Numbered from the stretch's first letter, positions 48,177 through 58,613 are shown. The stretch: 64,000 nt of DNA from Bacteroidota bacterium (GCA_019136655.1 JAGVTU010000010.1:62001-126000); one strand, 5' to 3'. Notes: generated by a model from the letters alone, not told the origin. Translations and numbers: made by a program.

Positions 48177-49898
48177 TTAGAAATAATTTACAATTCCGAA
48201 ATGGATTTTTGCACTGCGAAACTGAATTGGATTATTAAACTGTTTTCCTACTGCATAATTCAATGAGAAGATGCCCAGTTTGGTTTCGAATGTAATGCCT
48301 GCACCAAAACCAAGAGGTTTATCATAATGACTGCTACTCATAGTTTCTGATGCATAGTATGCCTGATTGTAAAAAATCTGAAGAAAGGAATTGCGATCGA
48401 GAATATATCTGAACTCAGCTTTGCCAATGTAATATTGAGTTGCATAAATGGATTCCTCATCAAAGCCTCTCAGTGTTTTCAACCCTCCAATTCTGTACTG
48501 TTCGTTTTGAAAAATATTTTTTGAGTTTAACCAGGCTGCATTCACACCTGTATTAAGTACAAAACGATTGCCAACAGGAAAGAATAAATCTGCAACAATT
48601 TCAGCCTGATACGACTCTGAATTAAGTCTCACATTAGCGTATAATTCCTGATTGAGAGCTGAGTTTTTCAGGATTTTTTTTCTTCCAGCTCCTGCAGTCA
48701 CGTCAACAATGTAGCCGGTAGTTGGATTAAGTCTGTAGTCAGTTTTTTCTCTTCGCAGGTTGAGTCCATAAGTGGTGTTCACCATATCATTAATCGGAGG
48801 CAGCACAGTAGCATTCCTCAGTGATGAAGTAGATAGCAGCGATGATTTTTTATTGGTCACAAATAATTTCAGATAGCTGTTGCCTCTGAGAAGATATTGT
48901 ACCGCTCCACTCAGGTTCACATCAATGTAGGAAGTATCACGTTTGTAAATTGCAAGACTTCCTTCTACGCCAAATGGTGTAGAAAACAAAAAAGGATAAT
49001 TTATTCGGGCACGCAAATCCTGCGTGTTGGCAACAGGTTGCTTCCAGTTGATTTCAACCTGTTCGCCTCGTCCGAATGCGCTGATTAATTTCAGCCTTAA
49101 GTCGCCACTGAGTTTAATTTTCCCTTTCTTATTATCGTCCGGCAATAAACCAATTATTCCATCAGCCTGTGAGGCTTTTCTGTTGGCCAACGACAATATG
49201 ATAACTGCTTTTCCACCTTCAAACGAAACTACAAACGGTGCCGTTTCGTTCACCATAGGCAATTCTTTAAGCCTGATTGAAATACTTCTGATGACAGACT
49301 CATTATACACATCACCGTTTTTTACGTTGATGTAATTCTGAAGATAAACTCTGCTTAGTTTGGCATTCCCTCTTACGATTACACTGTCAATAGTAATCAG
49401 TTCATTTTTTTCAACATGCATTTGCCCTGAAAGTGTATTGCCTTCCCACTTCCGGTTGATTAACTTTAACTCTGCAAACGGATAGCCGTGGTTTTCGTAC
49501 CATGCAAGCAGCGATTTAAAAATTCCTGCATAATTTTCAGGAGTTATTCTGGTGTTCACCCATCGTTTTTCACTTCTGCCAGTTTCATTCCATACTCTTT
49601 CATCCACATTGCCTCTGCTCAAAGATGCCCATTTAAATCTTTCACCTGTGACAATATATGCACTTACTTTATGCTGATTAAAGATAACACTGTCAGCTGA
49701 AACAGCCAGATAACCATCTGAACGCAGCTGAAAAAGAATTTTATTAATTTCTTTCACCACAAGACCTGAATCTGCCAGTATTGTTTTATATTTTACAGAA
49801 GGCAGTTCGTCACCAACAACGGTAAGTTCATACTGCGCCAATGCCTGCACAGGTGTTGCAAGAAACAAAAGCAGAATAAATTTTATCAGATGCTTCAA
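48177..49898 (-). CDS. BamA/TamA-like outer-membrane assembly protein (Omp85 family)
   Basis: A 573-residue exported protein with a signal peptide (..ATPVQALAQ). Before the barrel there is at least one POTRA domain (about 150-235, KNELITIDSVIVRGNAKLSRVYLQNYINVKNGDVYNESVI). A C-terminal beta-barrel follows from about residue 260. The conserved lid-loop motif occurs in YRIGGLKTLRGFDEESI (the RGF of Omp85 loop 6). It is too short, with too few POTRAs, for the main BamA, so a TamA-like or accessory role is likely. The start is TTG at 49898: after the ung stop only one codon separates the two genes and no ATG is available, so translation is probably coupled. Confidence 0.82.
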   Translation of the reverse strand: MKHLIKFILLLFLATPVQALAQYELTVVGDELPSVKYKTILADSGLVVKEINKILFQLRSDGYLAVSADSVIFNQHKVSAYIVTGERFKWASLSRGNVDERVWNETGRSEKRWVNTRITPENYAGIFKSLLAWYENHGYPFAELKLINRKWEGNTLSGQMHVEKNELITIDSVIVRGNAKLSRVYLQNYINVKNGDVYNESVIRSISIRLKELPMVNETAPFVVSFEGGKAVIILSLANRKASQADGIIGLLPDDNKKGKIKLSGDLRLKLISAFGRGEQVEINWKQPVANTQDLRARINYPFLFSTPFGVEGSLAIYKRDTSYIDVNLSGAVQYLLRGNSYLKLFVTNKKSSLLSTSSLRNATVLPPINDMVNTTYGLNLRREKTDYRLNPTTGYIVDVTAGAGRKKILKNSALNQELYANVRLNSESYQAEIVADLFFPVGNRFVLNTGVNAAWLNSKNIFQNEQYRIGGLKTLRGFDEESIYATQYYIGKAEFRYILDRNSFLQIFYNQAYYASETMSSSHYDKPLGFGAGITFETKLGIFSLNYAVGKQFNNPIQFRSAKIHFGIVNYF

Positions 49899-49901
49899 TG
49901 A

Positions 49902-50585
49902 TCAGGTGTTGTTGATATTCCAGTCAACAGGAGTTTTTCCTCCTGAAATTAATAACGCATTTGTTTTTGAAAAATGTCGGCAACCGAAAAATCCTGTAAC
50001 AGAAAAAGGTGAAGGATGGGCTGCTTTCAGAATGTGATGTTTTGAAGTATCAATTAATGATTCTTTAGCCTGAGCAAATCGTCCCCAGAGCAAAAAAACC
50101 AGACCATCACATTGAAGTGACAGTGTTTGGATAACTGCGTCAGTAAACTGCTCCCACCCATGTCCGTTATGTGATGCCGGTTGTCCTTGCCGAACTGTAA
50201 GAGTAGCATTGAGCAAGAACACACCCTGGTTTGCCCATTTTTCCAAATTGCCATGAATGGGAACCGGTATTCCCAAATCAGTATTCAACTCTTTAAAAAT
50301 ATTAACCAATGAAGGAGGAGGCTTAATTCGATCCGATACGGAGAAACAAAGGCCATTGGCCTGTCCGGGGCCATGATATGGATCCTGGCCAATTATCACC
50401 ACCTTGACCTCAGAAATGGGAGTATGGTTAAATGCGCTGAAAATCTGATTACCCGGAGGAAATATATTGTACTTCCTTTTTTCCTCTATCAAAAAAGATT
50501 TTAACTCTTGAAAATAAGGCATTCTGAACTGGTCAGCTAAAGCCTCTTTCCATCCGGATTCTATTTTCACCTGTAATTCAGACAT
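49902..50585 (-). CDS. ung: Uracil-DNA glycosylase
   Basis: A 227-residue base-excision repair enzyme of family 1. The catalytic motif is VVIIGQDPYHGPGQANGLCFSV (Asp of GQDPYHG). FLLNATLTVRQGQPASHNGHGWEQFTD follows, and the second histidine motif is AAHPSPFSVTGFFGCRHFSKTN. Length and start are normal. It is followed with a 3-bp gap by the BamA/TamA-like gene. Confidence 0.96.
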   Translation of the reverse strand: MSELQVKIESGWKEALADQFRMPYFQELKSFLIEEKRKYNIFPPGNQIFSAFNHTPISEVKVVIIGQDPYHGPGQANGLCFSVSDRIKPPPSLVNIFKELNTDLGIPVPIHGNLEKWANQGVFLLNATLTVRQGQPASHNGHGWEQFTDAVIQTLSLQCDGLVFLLWGRFAQAKESLIDTSKHHILKAAHPSPFSVTGFFGCRHFSKTNALLISGGKTPVDWNINNT

Positions 50586-50631
50586 GGTTTCATCTTGAGG
50601 CAGCTAAATTACTTATTACTGCAAATTCATC

Positions 50632-50761
50632 TTAGAATCCCCACATTGCACCACAAACAACCATGATTTGTTAATAAGTCATTTCTAATTTTCTTGTTAG
50701 AATCCCCACATTGCGCCACAAACAACCATGCTTTGTTAATAAGTCATTTCTAATTTTCTTG
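50632..50761. repeat. Tandem duplication, two 65-bp units
   Basis: Two adjacent copies (50632-50696 and 50697-50761) differ at only two positions (A/G and A/C). Each unit begins TTAGAATCCCCACATTG and contains a small inverted repeat AACAA...TTGTT. It lies between ung and the small lipoprotein gene and has no open frame. It could be a recent slippage duplication or a pair of regulatory sites. Confidence 0.9.
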
Positions 50762-50819
50762 TAATAACTCTGTATTTATCCCGTTTTTTATTTCTTTGCA
50801 ACGCAAATACAATTAAATA

Positions 50820-50945
50820 ATGAAAAAGACACTTGCTGCTTTCCTGCTTATTGCCATGATATTCGTTTTAAACTCTTGTAAGAGTCGTGAAAAATGTCCT
50901 GCTTATGGCAGTCATACAACACCAGGGACACAACAACCATCTTAA
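50820..50945 (+). CDS. Small lipoprotein (41 aa)
   Basis: A 41-residue protein with signal peptide MKKTLAAFLLIAMIFVLNSC, where the lipobox ends at C20, and a short tail KSREKCPAYGSHTTPGTQQPS with one more Cys. Short Bacteroidota lipoproteins of this kind, with a K-rich start and a 'CPAYG' segment, are common. A terminator follows directly. Function unknown. Confidence 0.75.
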   Translation: MKKTLAAFLLIAMIFVLNSCKSREKCPAYGSHTTPGTQQPS

Positions 50946-50962
50946 TATTTTTAAGACTGACT

Positions 50963-50998
50963 AAAGCAGCTGCCTTGAAGTGGCGGCTTTTTTATTTC
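50963..50998 (+). terminator. Terminator of the small lipoprotein gene
   Basis: GCTGCC (50969-50974) pairs with GGCGGC (50982-50987), followed by a run of seven T. Confidence 0.75.
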
Positions 50999-51058
50999 TT
51001 AATGTTGAGTTCAGCAGATTAAGGAATTATAAATAGAAAACGCTGCTTAAATCTCTTC

Positions 51059-52000
51059 TTAGCGTTCCAGGAAAACATCCATATTTTTCACTTCTTCGCA
51101 AACTTTTGCGACTCCCTGTGGAAGTTCTATACTATGCTTCCACCCCAGTGAATGCAGCTTGCTTACATCGAGTAATTTACGAGGAGTGCCATCAGGTTTG
51201 GAAGTATCAAAAACCAAATCACCTGTATAACCCAATGTGTTTTTGACGAGTAAGGCCAAATCTTTAATGCTGATATCCTCACCTGTTCCAATATTTACAG
51301 TAGAGCGGTCGCTGTAATTCTGCATTAGGAAAAAACATGCATCTGCCAAATCATCCACATGCAGAAATTCTCTACGTGGCGAACCTGTGCCCCAAATTTC
51401 TACTGAAGGAAGATTGTTGATGACGGCATCATAAAATTTGCGTACCAGAGCCGGCAACACATGTGAGTTTTTCAAGTCGTAATTATCATTTGGCCCATAA
51501 AGATTGGTAGGCATGGCTGAAATATAATCCACACCATACTGGTCACGAAATGCTTCGCACATTTTCAAGCCTGCAATTTTAGCAAGCGCATATGGCTCAT
51601 TAGTCTGCTCAAGCGGACCTGTAAGTAAATACTCCTCTTTGAGTGGTTGAGGTGCCATTTTCGGATAAATACAGGATGAACCGAGGAACAATAACTTTTT
51701 GACTTTATTATCGAACGCACTTTTAATCACATTACATTCAATGGCAAGATTTTCATAGATGAAATCAGCACGATAAGTATTATTTGCAACAATGCCTCCT
51801 ACCTTGGCAGCTGCCAAAAACACATATTCCGGTTTTTCTGTCTTAAAAAATTCGGCTACGGCAGCTTGATTTCTCAGGTCAAGTTCTTTGGATGAACGAC
51901 CAATTACCTGTGTGAAACCTTCTTTTTCGAGTCTTCTAACGATGGCCGAACCCACCATGCCACGATGGCCTGCCACATAAATCTTAGCATTTTTTTGCAT
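51059..52000 (-). CDS. fcl: GDP-L-fucose synthase
   Basis: A 313-residue short-chain dehydrogenase converting GDP-4-keto-6-deoxymannose to GDP-L-fucose. Signatures: [15 protein letters not shown] (NADP fold), [18 protein letters not shown], and [15 protein letters not shown] (Tyr/Lys catalytic pair), then [12 protein letters not shown]. The start is the ATG at 52000; a TTG six bases earlier is unlikely. Directly downstream of gmd, with 6 bp between stop and start, so the two act in one pathway. Confidence 0.95.
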   Translation of the reverse strand: MQKNAKIYVAGHRGMVGSAIVRRLEKEGFTQVIGRSSKELDLRNQAAVAEFFKTEKPEYVFLAAAKVGGIVANNTYRADFIYENLAIECNVIKSAFDNKVKKLLFLGSSCIYPKMAPQPLKEEYLLTGPLEQTNEPYALAKIAGLKMCEAFRDQYGVDYISAMPTNLYGPNDNYDLKNSHVLPALVRKFYDAVINNLPSVEIWGTGSPRREFLHVDDLADACFFLMQNYSDRSTVNIGTGEDISIKDLALLVKNTLGYTGDLVFDTSKPDGTPRKLLDVSKLHSLGWKHSIELPQGVAKVCEEVKNMDVFLER

Positions 52001-52006
52001 GTTCAA

Positions 52007-53122
52007 TTATGCTTCGTGATAATTAATAATCTTATGTCCACCTGCTCTGAGATATTGGTCGCGTTTGAAAAGTTCAAGATCGCAATGCATCATTTCTTTA
52101 ACGATAGACTGCAGATTGTGTTTAGGCTCCCAACCCAATATTTTTTTAGCTTTTGAAGGATCGCCTATGAGCAATTCTACTTCTGAAGGACGATAATATT
52201 TAGGGTCAATGCGCATAACCACACTACCCTGAGGCAACTGATAAGCAGGATTATTACATTTTTTTACCTCTGCAATTTCTTTCTCTTCAGATCCTTTGAA
52301 TTCAATTTCAATACCCACTTCGTTAAATGCGAGAATGATAAAATCACGTACCGTAGTAGTTACGCCAGTCGCCAATACAAAATCATCAGGTTTGTCCTGT
52401 TGAAGCATTAGCCACATACCTTCTACATAATCTTTTGCATGACCCCAATCGCGCTTGGCATCAATATTTCCCATATAAACAGTGTCCTGCAATCCTAATG
52501 CAATTCGAGCAACTGCGCGGGTTACTTTTCGTGTAACGAATGTTTCGCCCCGCAAAGGTGATTCGTGATTAAATAAAATTCCGTTGGTTGCAAACATATT
52601 GTATGCTTCGCGGTAGTTGACCATTATCCAATATGCATAAAGTTTGGCAACAGCATAAGGTGAACGAGGATAAAAAGGAGTTGATTCACGTTGCGGAACT
52701 TCCTGCACCAAACCATAAAGTTCACTCGTTGATGCCTGATAAATGCGGCATTTATCCGTCATTCCCAACATACGAACAGCTTCCAGAATACGTAAAGCGC
52801 CAATGCCATCTGCGTTGGCTGTATATTCTGGCATATCAAAACTTACACGTACATGGCTCATAGCGCCAAGGTTGTAAATCTCATCCGGCTGCACTTCCTG
52901 AATAATGCGAATAATGTTGGCAGAATCTGTGAGGTCGCCATAATGCAACTTGAATTTTACATTCTTCTCATGCATATCTTCATACAAATGGTCAACCCTT
53001 TCAGTGTTAAAGAGAGAACTTCTGCGTTTAATGCCATGAACTTCATAGCCTTTTTCTAAAAGTAATTCACTCAGGTAGGCGCCATCCTGTCCTGTTACAC
53101 CTGTGATTAAAGCTTTTTTCAT
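52007..53122 (-). CDS. gmd: GDP-mannose 4,6-dehydratase
   Basis: A 371-residue NADP-dependent dehydratase of the extended SDR family, the first step from GDP-mannose to GDP-fucose. [31 protein letters not shown] is the typical N-terminus. QASTSELYG and [13 protein letters not shown] (catalytic Tyr/Lys), then [21 protein letters not shown] are family motifs. It is transcribed away from the polysaccharide operon on the plus strand. Confidence 0.97.
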   Translation of the reverse strand: MKKALITGVTGQDGAYLSELLLEKGYEVHGIKRRSSLFNTERVDHLYEDMHEKNVKFKLHYGDLTDSANIIRIIQEVQPDEIYNLGAMSHVRVSFDMPEYTANADGIGALRILEAVRMLGMTDKCRIYQASTSELYGLVQEVPQRESTPFYPRSPYAVAKLYAYWIMVNYREAYNMFATNGILFNHESPLRGETFVTRKVTRAVARIALGLQDTVYMGNIDAKRDWGHAKDYVEGMWLMLQQDKPDDFVLATGVTTTVRDFIILAFNEVGIEIEFKGSEEKEIAEVKKCNNPAYQLPQGSVVMRIDPKYYRPSEVELLIGDPSKAKKILGWEPKHNLQSIVKEMMHCDLELFKRDQYLRAGGHKIINYHEA

Positions 53123-53227
53123 TGTTGATTTGAAATTAAAATACAGTTAACGAAAAGTGGTTCATTATAGTTACTTAATAAGTTAAAAAAAATCATTATT
53201 GCATCAAGATTAACAGAGGTAATTTTT

Positions 53228-53235
53228 TAATTTTG
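53228..53235 (+). promoter_or_regulatory. -7 promoter element (TAATTTTG) of the polysaccharide operon
   Basis: TAATTTTG on the plus strand, about 80 bp before the Wzc-like ATG at 53317. No TTTG at the -33 position. Confidence 0.45.
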
Positions 53236-53316
53236 TGCAAATTAAATAATTTTAAACCACCAACATCGAACCATTTGCTGAATTTCACAGTATAAGTGTG
53301 TTCATACTATGACTAT

Positions 53317-55626
53317 ATGAATAATCAAAAAGTTGTTAAGAACCAATCAATTATTGATGCCAAAGATGTAAAAACCGCATTGAATCTGGTGCTGAAGAAC
53401 TGGTACTGGTTTCTGATTTTTATTTCCATGGGAGTAGCCGGAGGAATTTTTCTCTATTATAAAACCATCCGCATTTATGGAGCTGAAGCCAAAGTATTAA
53501 TCACTCCTACTAAAAATGCATTCAAAGATGCTCTCTCCACAAGTCTGCCAATGGGTCCCAATAAAGAAGAAGTTGCTAATGAAATTGAGATTCTTTCTTC
53601 TACCCGATTAGTGAGTGAAGCCATAAATAAACTTAATCTGGATATTTCATATTATATCAAAGGCCGACTGAAAACAGGTGAAGTATATAAAGGTACTCCG
53701 TTTAGTGTTGAAGGAAAAGTGCTTGATGAAGCATTTTATGGCACCCCCTTTAACATACGCATTATTGACAAAAACTCTTACTCTCTTGATGTAAGTACAC
53801 CAACTTATTCTTTTAAGAAGACATTAAAGTTTGGTGAGCCCGTAGTTACTGAAAAATTCAGCATTGTAGTAAACGGAAGAGGAGAAGCTATTGAGCATAA
53901 TCCCAAATTCAGTGAATTTCAGTACCTGTTTATAATAAATAATCACCATTATTTAGTAAAGAAATATAAAGACGCTCTCAGCCTGGAAAAAGATGAGGAT
54001 GCATCTATCATCAATGTAAGAATTGAAGATGAGGTTGAAGAAAAAGGAGTAGATTTTCTGGATACACTAACCAAGCTTTACATTAATTATTCTATTTCCG
54101 TTGCGAGAGAAATCAATGAAAATTCACTTCGGTTTATTGAAGATCAGCTGAAATATACCGAAGATCAGTTGAATGGTGTTGAAACAAATCTGGTAGAATA
54201 TCAGCAACAGAGCGGAGCAATAGATGTAACCAACCAACAAAGTACGCTGGTAAAAGAAAAAATGGACCTTCAGGGAGAAAAAGCTAAACTTACTTCACGA
54301 CTCAGTTCAGTAGATTATGTTTACAATCAACTCACCAGTGGTGGTAGTGATTTTTCAACCCTTACACCTGCATTATATGCTGACCAGGGAAATCCGGGAT
54401 TGGCATCAGCTTTTCAGGACTTAACTGCCTTGATGCAACGCAAAACAAATCTTTCATTCAGCCTGACCCCCAACAGTCCTCAAATGAAAGAAATTGATGG
54501 CCAGATTAACAAGGCAAAAGAAAATCTGATAGGTATTGTGATGAATATCAGAAAAGACCTGGTAATGCAAATCAATCTTATCTCGCAACGTGAGGGAAAT
54601 TTTGCTGCGTCACTCAACAGGATGCCATCCACCATTAAAGGTTTGAGCGATATTACCAGGAAGAAAGAGATTAATGAAAAAATGTATTTATTCCTCTTGG
54701 AAACAAGAGCTCAAACAGTTATTGCAAAAGCAGCAATTGTTCCTGACAAATCTATATTGGAACCGGCATCAAGTATAGGTTTGCTTAAACCGATCAGAAA
54801 TAAAATGTTATTTACAGGTGTTGGCGTTGGTTTGGCATTAGCATTTCTGGTTATATTCCTCAAGAGTATTTTCCTCAATTACATCTATACGAAAGAAGAT
54901 CTTGCAGACATTACACATCAGCCAATTATTGGAGTTATCGGCAAAAGTCCTGAAGCTAAGAAAGACTATCTTGTGGTTCATTCTTCTCCGCAGTCGCTTA
55001 CTGCAGAAGCATTCAGGGTTATTCGAACAAACCTCTCCTATTTTGCTCCGAAATCTGCTTCAAAGGTTATTCTCTTTACCTCTACAATTTCAGGTGAAGG
55101 AAAAACATTCTGTGCTGTGAATACTGCAACAACTTTGGCAAGAGCAAAGAAAAAAGTTGTTATCATTGACCTTGATTTGCACAAACCAAAACAGGCAACT
55201 GCATGGAATATGACAAATGATATCGGAGTAACATCTTATCTTGTTGGTAAAGCCAATTTGAATGAAATTATAAAAGACACTCCTGTAGAAAACCTAAAAG
55301 TGATATTAAGCGGTCCCAAATCTCCCAATGCATCAGAGTTGATTTTAGATTCTATGATGGAACAACTCATTCAGGAACTGAAAGAACATTTTGACTTCAT
55401 AATTCTAGACATGCCTCCTGTAGGATTATTGTCAGATGCGCTTGTAATGATGAAGCAGTCTGATCTGAATCTTTATGTAACCAAAGCAGGCTATAGCAAG
55501 AAAGATTTTGTTGAGGTTGCACATCAACTGATGGAGAAAAATAATATCAAGAGTCTGAGCTTTATCTTGAATGGTGTTAATCCTAAGAACATGCCGGTAG
55601 GCTATGGCGGAGCTTACTACAAATAA
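53317..55626 (+). CDS. Wzc-like polysaccharide co-polymerase / tyrosine autokinase
   Basis: A 769-residue inner-membrane protein combining a Wzz chain-length region with a BY-kinase. N-terminal helix about 27-47 (NWYWFLIFISMGVAGGIFLYY), a periplasmic coiled-coil region up to about 480, a second helix (MLFTGVGVGLALAFLVIF), and then the kinase. Walker A is STISGEGKTFCAVN, Walker A' is VVIIDLDLHKP, and Walker B is FIILDMPPVG. The C-terminal tail (VGYGGAYYK) has only three tyrosines, a smaller cluster than in E. coli Wzc. It sets polysaccharide length and export. ATG at 53317 is preferred to GTG at 53296. First gene of the plus-strand cluster. Confidence 0.92.
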   Translation: MNNQKVVKNQSIIDAKDVKTALNLVLKNWYWFLIFISMGVAGGIFLYYKTIRIYGAEAKVLITPTKNAFKDALSTSLPMGPNKEEVANEIEILSSTRLVSEAINKLNLDISYYIKGRLKTGEVYKGTPFSVEGKVLDEAFYGTPFNIRIIDKNSYSLDVSTPTYSFKKTLKFGEPVVTEKFSIVVNGRGEAIEHNPKFSEFQYLFIINNHHYLVKKYKDALSLEKDEDASIINVRIEDEVEEKGVDFLDTLTKLYINYSISVAREINENSLRFIEDQLKYTEDQLNGVETNLVEYQQQSGAIDVTNQQSTLVKEKMDLQGEKAKLTSRLSSVDYVYNQLTSGGSDFSTLTPALYADQGNPGLASAFQDLTALMQRKTNLSFSLTPNSPQMKEIDGQINKAKENLIGIVMNIRKDLVMQINLISQREGNFAASLNRMPSTIKGLSDITRKKEINEKMYLFLLETRAQTVIAKAAIVPDKSILEPASSIGLLKPIRNKMLFTGVGVGLALAFLVIFLKSIFLNYIYTKEDLADITHQPIIGVIGKSPEAKKDYLVVHSSPQSLTAEAFRVIRTNLSYFAPKSASKVILFTSTISGEGKTFCAVNTATTLARAKKKVVIIDLDLHKPKQATAWNMTNDIGVTSYLVGKANLNEIIKDTPVENLKVILSGPKSPNASELILDSMMEQLIQELKEHFDFIILDMPPVGLLSDALVMMKQSDLNLYVTKAGYSKKDFVEVAHQLMEKNNIKSLSFILNGVNPKNMPVGYGGAYYK

Positions 55627-55637
55627 ACCTATATCGC

Positions 55638-57431
55638 ATGGCATTGAGCAAAAAAAATTATTCTTCTTCACAGGCTTTCAGACAAACTTATCAGAGCCTT
55701 AAAGATCATCTGTCCACATCACAAAAGAAAAAACTGAAGTGGATTGCATTATTGATTTTTCTTTCAGCAGTATTGGATGTTTTTGGACTGGCCTCTGTAT
55801 TACCACTTGTAAAGATGGCTACTGAACCTGAAGTGATTCACACGAACAAATACTTCAGTTTTGTATATGATTATCTTCACTTCACCAATGACAAAAGTTT
55901 TATGGTGTTTTTTATTGTAGTGATACTGCTATTCCAATTTTTCAAAACAGGGTTTGGAATTTTTGTAAATTACATTGAAGGAAAATTTATGGCAGATGTT
56001 GCCAATAATATTTCACGAAATCAGTTTTCAAAGTATTTTTCTTTGTCCTATTTCAACTTCAACAGTGTAAAATCATCACGTATAATTAATCACGTACAGC
56101 AAAATCCGGCTTCATTTACGGCATGGGTAATGCTGCCTATTCTCATGTTGTTTTCAGAGTCTATCATTTTGATTTTTATTGTAACCTTAATTGCAGTATA
56201 TAACCTGAAGTTATTTCTTTTTATTCTGATGATTATAGGTCCTGCATCCTATTTACTGTACAAATCAGTAAACACAAAAAATGAACAGATTGGACGCGGA
56301 CTGGATAAAATGTTTCCTCAGGCACTTGCAGCAATCAACAATTCCATTATGGGTTTTGTTGACATCAAGTTGGCTAATAAAATTGATTTTTACAGAGAGA
56401 AATTTTTGAAATATCAGAAGGAATACCACAACCTGTCCATGAGTTCTATTGTCATCAATATGATTCCTTTCAGGGGTTATGAATTAGTGGCGATATTGGG
56501 TATCGTTGTGATATTTGTTTACGCAATTTTTATAGAAGGAGGAAGTCAGGATGTGATTATGATGGTAGGTGCATTTGCTGCAGCAGCTTATCGTTTGATG
56601 CCTTCGTTAAACCGTATAATGAATGCCATTATGCAGGTCACCAAGAATCAGGTTGCCATAGAAAACCTCAATGAGTATAACGAGCTTTATGTAAAACAAT
56701 CGGTGATGAACCGTAATGTACCTATCCCGTTTGAAAAAGAAATCACTTTTGAAAACATCAGTTTTACTTTTCCTAAATCCAAGGAACCAGTTCTAAAAAG
56801 TATTTCATTTACTGTAAAGAAAGGAGAGAAAGTAGGGTTCGTAGGAAGTTCAGGGTCAGGCAAAACTACACTAATGAATATTCTGTTGCGTTTCTTTGAC
56901 GAGGACAATGGCCGGATATTAATTGACGGACAGCCATTGAAAGAAGACAACCTGGAATACTGGCGGAGCATGATAGGTTATGTGAAACAGGATATTTTTA
57001 TGATAGATTCCAATATCATGGAAAATGTAGCCTTCGGAGAAGATCAGGTAGATAAGCACCAACTTGACCTGGCAGTTAAACAGGCATCACTTGAAGATTT
57101 TGTAAAATCATTACCAAAAGGTTATGATACCGAAGTTGGAGAAAGAGGATCACGCCTCTCAGGTGGACAACGTCAGCGCATAGGCATTGCCCGTTCGCTC
57201 TACCGCAATGCACAAATTCTTGTGTTTGATGAAGCAACAAGTGCACTCGATACTCAAACAGAACGTGAAGTAAGTGAGGCTATTGACTCATTGTCCGACA
57301 CTAATAAAACAATATTTATTATCGCCCATCGTATAACCACCCTGAAGAACTGTGACCGCATTTACGAACTGAAAAACGGAGAAATTTCCGGTGTTTATAC
57401 TTACAATGAGCTGGTAGAAAAAGTTATTTAA
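55638..57431 (+). CDS. ABC transporter, fused permease and ATPase (MsbA/flippase-like)
   Basis: A 597-residue half-transporter. Membrane domain with six helices at about residues 35-330, ATPase domain from about 365. Walker A GSSGSGKTTLMNIL, ABC signature LSGGQRQRIGIARSL, Walker B ILVFDEATSALD and a switch histidine in IFIIAHRITTL are all intact, so it is likely active as a homodimer. Its place between a Wzc-like kinase and sugar enzymes suggests flipping a lipid-linked oligosaccharide rather than lipid A. It starts 12 bp after the kinase gene. Confidence 0.9.
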   Translation: MALSKKNYSSSQAFRQTYQSLKDHLSTSQKKKLKWIALLIFLSAVLDVFGLASVLPLVKMATEPEVIHTNKYFSFVYDYLHFTNDKSFMVFFIVVILLFQFFKTGFGIFVNYIEGKFMADVANNISRNQFSKYFSLSYFNFNSVKSSRIINHVQQNPASFTAWVMLPILMLFSESIILIFIVTLIAVYNLKLFLFILMIIGPASYLLYKSVNTKNEQIGRGLDKMFPQALAAINNSIMGFVDIKLANKIDFYREKFLKYQKEYHNLSMSSIVINMIPFRGYELVAILGIVVIFVYAIFIEGGSQDVIMMVGAFAAAAYRLMPSLNRIMNAIMQVTKNQVAIENLNEYNELYVKQSVMNRNVPIPFEKEITFENISFTFPKSKEPVLKSISFTVKKGEKVGFVGSSGSGKTTLMNILLRFFDEDNGRILIDGQPLKEDNLEYWRSMIGYVKQDIFMIDSNIMENVAFGEDQVDKHQLDLAVKQASLEDFVKSLPKGYDTEVGERGSRLSGGQRQRIGIARSLYRNAQILVFDEATSALDTQTEREVSEAIDSLSDTNKTIFIIAHRITTLKNCDRIYELKNGEISGVYTYNELVEKVI

Positions 57432-57440
57432 CCATCCGAC

Positions 57441-58592
57441 ATGATACGCAAATTAGTTTCTCAGCTACGAATGCGTTACCTGAACCTGCGGGCGCAGACT
57501 TCAGCAGTTGACTTATCGGATGACGAGCGATTAATTTTAGCTTTGAAATGGTTTCAGCAGACATTATTACCCGGAGGTGGCAGTGCTGCAAAGTATTCCA
57601 TGATGTTTAACAAATGGTTTCCCTCCTACCCTGAAACTACAGCCTTTTGGGTAAACACACTCATCTATCTTCAAAGAGAGAAAAAAGAAGTTTTTGCAGA
57701 TGTATTTGGAGAAAGACCAATTGTTGATGAATTAGTGAAATGGTTGATGACCACACAACGGAAAGATGGAACATTTCCGGGATCATATGGTGATTATAAA
57801 AATCAACCACCCCGTGTATTTAATAACGGACAAATTATTTTCGCTCTTACTGATTATTATGAGCATTTTGGAAATGAAAAATGTTTAGAAGCAGCCATTC
57901 AAAGTGCTGACTGGATTCTGAAAGTGCAGGATGGTGATGGTGCCTGGCGACAATTTACACTAAACCAGTTAAGTTCCAATACACGCACTGCATGGGCATT
58001 AATCAGATTAGGAAAACTAACAGGAGAGAACAAGTATTTACAATCAGGCAAGGCCAACATCAACTTTGCCTTGCAGTTGCAAGACAAGAATGATTATTTT
58101 ATAGACAATGGTTTCAGTGAAAATGAAATACCAAGCACACATACCATAGCTTATGCACTACGCGGAATTGTAGGTGCCGGAATAGACTTAAAGGAAGATA
58201 ACTGGATTAAAGCTGCTGAACGTGCCTATCAGCGAATAATGCCTTTAGTAGGTAATGATGGATTTTTAGCAGGCGAAATTGATGAAGAGTGGAAATCTGA
58301 TGCTGCTTTCTGTTGCTTACCCGGAAATTGCCAGTTAAGTGTAGTTGGATTTGCACTGGAAGCCCACACAAAAAATCAAGAGTATGCAGTTACAGCATCA
58401 AAACTATTGGATTATGTGAAAGGCAAACAATTATTATCACATTCGCCAATGGTAAACGGAGGTATATCAGGGTCGTGGCCTGTATCTGGCGGATATTGTT
58501 CTTATGATATTCCTAACTGGGCTGCTCGTTTCTTCGTTGATGCTCTAATTTTACAAGAACAATATGTCCTTAACCAAAAAAATAAATCATAA
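57441..58592 (+). CDS. Alpha/alpha-toroid protein of unknown substrate (glycan-acting?)
   Basis: A 383-residue soluble protein with helix-rich repeats of about 50 residues in the (alpha/alpha)6 style: TTQRKDGTFPGSYG, KVQDGDGAWRQF, LQDKNDYFIDNGFS and a final SWPVSGGYCSYDIPNWAARFFVDAL. Such folds occur in glycan hydrolases/lyases, terpene cyclases and prenyltransferases. The context argues for a glycan substrate. No signal peptide is seen, so it may act in the cytoplasm on lipid-linked sugars. I could not assign a family. It starts 9 bp after the ABC gene. Confidence 0.6.
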   Translation: MIRKLVSQLRMRYLNLRAQTSAVDLSDDERLILALKWFQQTLLPGGGSAAKYSMMFNKWFPSYPETTAFWVNTLIYLQREKKEVFADVFGERPIVDELVKWLMTTQRKDGTFPGSYGDYKNQPPRVFNNGQIIFALTDYYEHFGNEKCLEAAIQSADWILKVQDGDGAWRQFTLNQLSSNTRTAWALIRLGKLTGENKYLQSGKANINFALQLQDKNDYFIDNGFSENEIPSTHTIAYALRGIVGAGIDLKEDNWIKAAERAYQRIMPLVGNDGFLAGEIDEEWKSDAAFCCLPGNCQLSVVGFALEAHTKNQEYAVTASKLLDYVKGKQLLSHSPMVNGGISGSWPVSGGYCSYDIPNWAARFFVDALILQEQYVLNQKNKS

Positions 58593-58613
58593 ACCAATTT
58601 TAATATTAATCGT

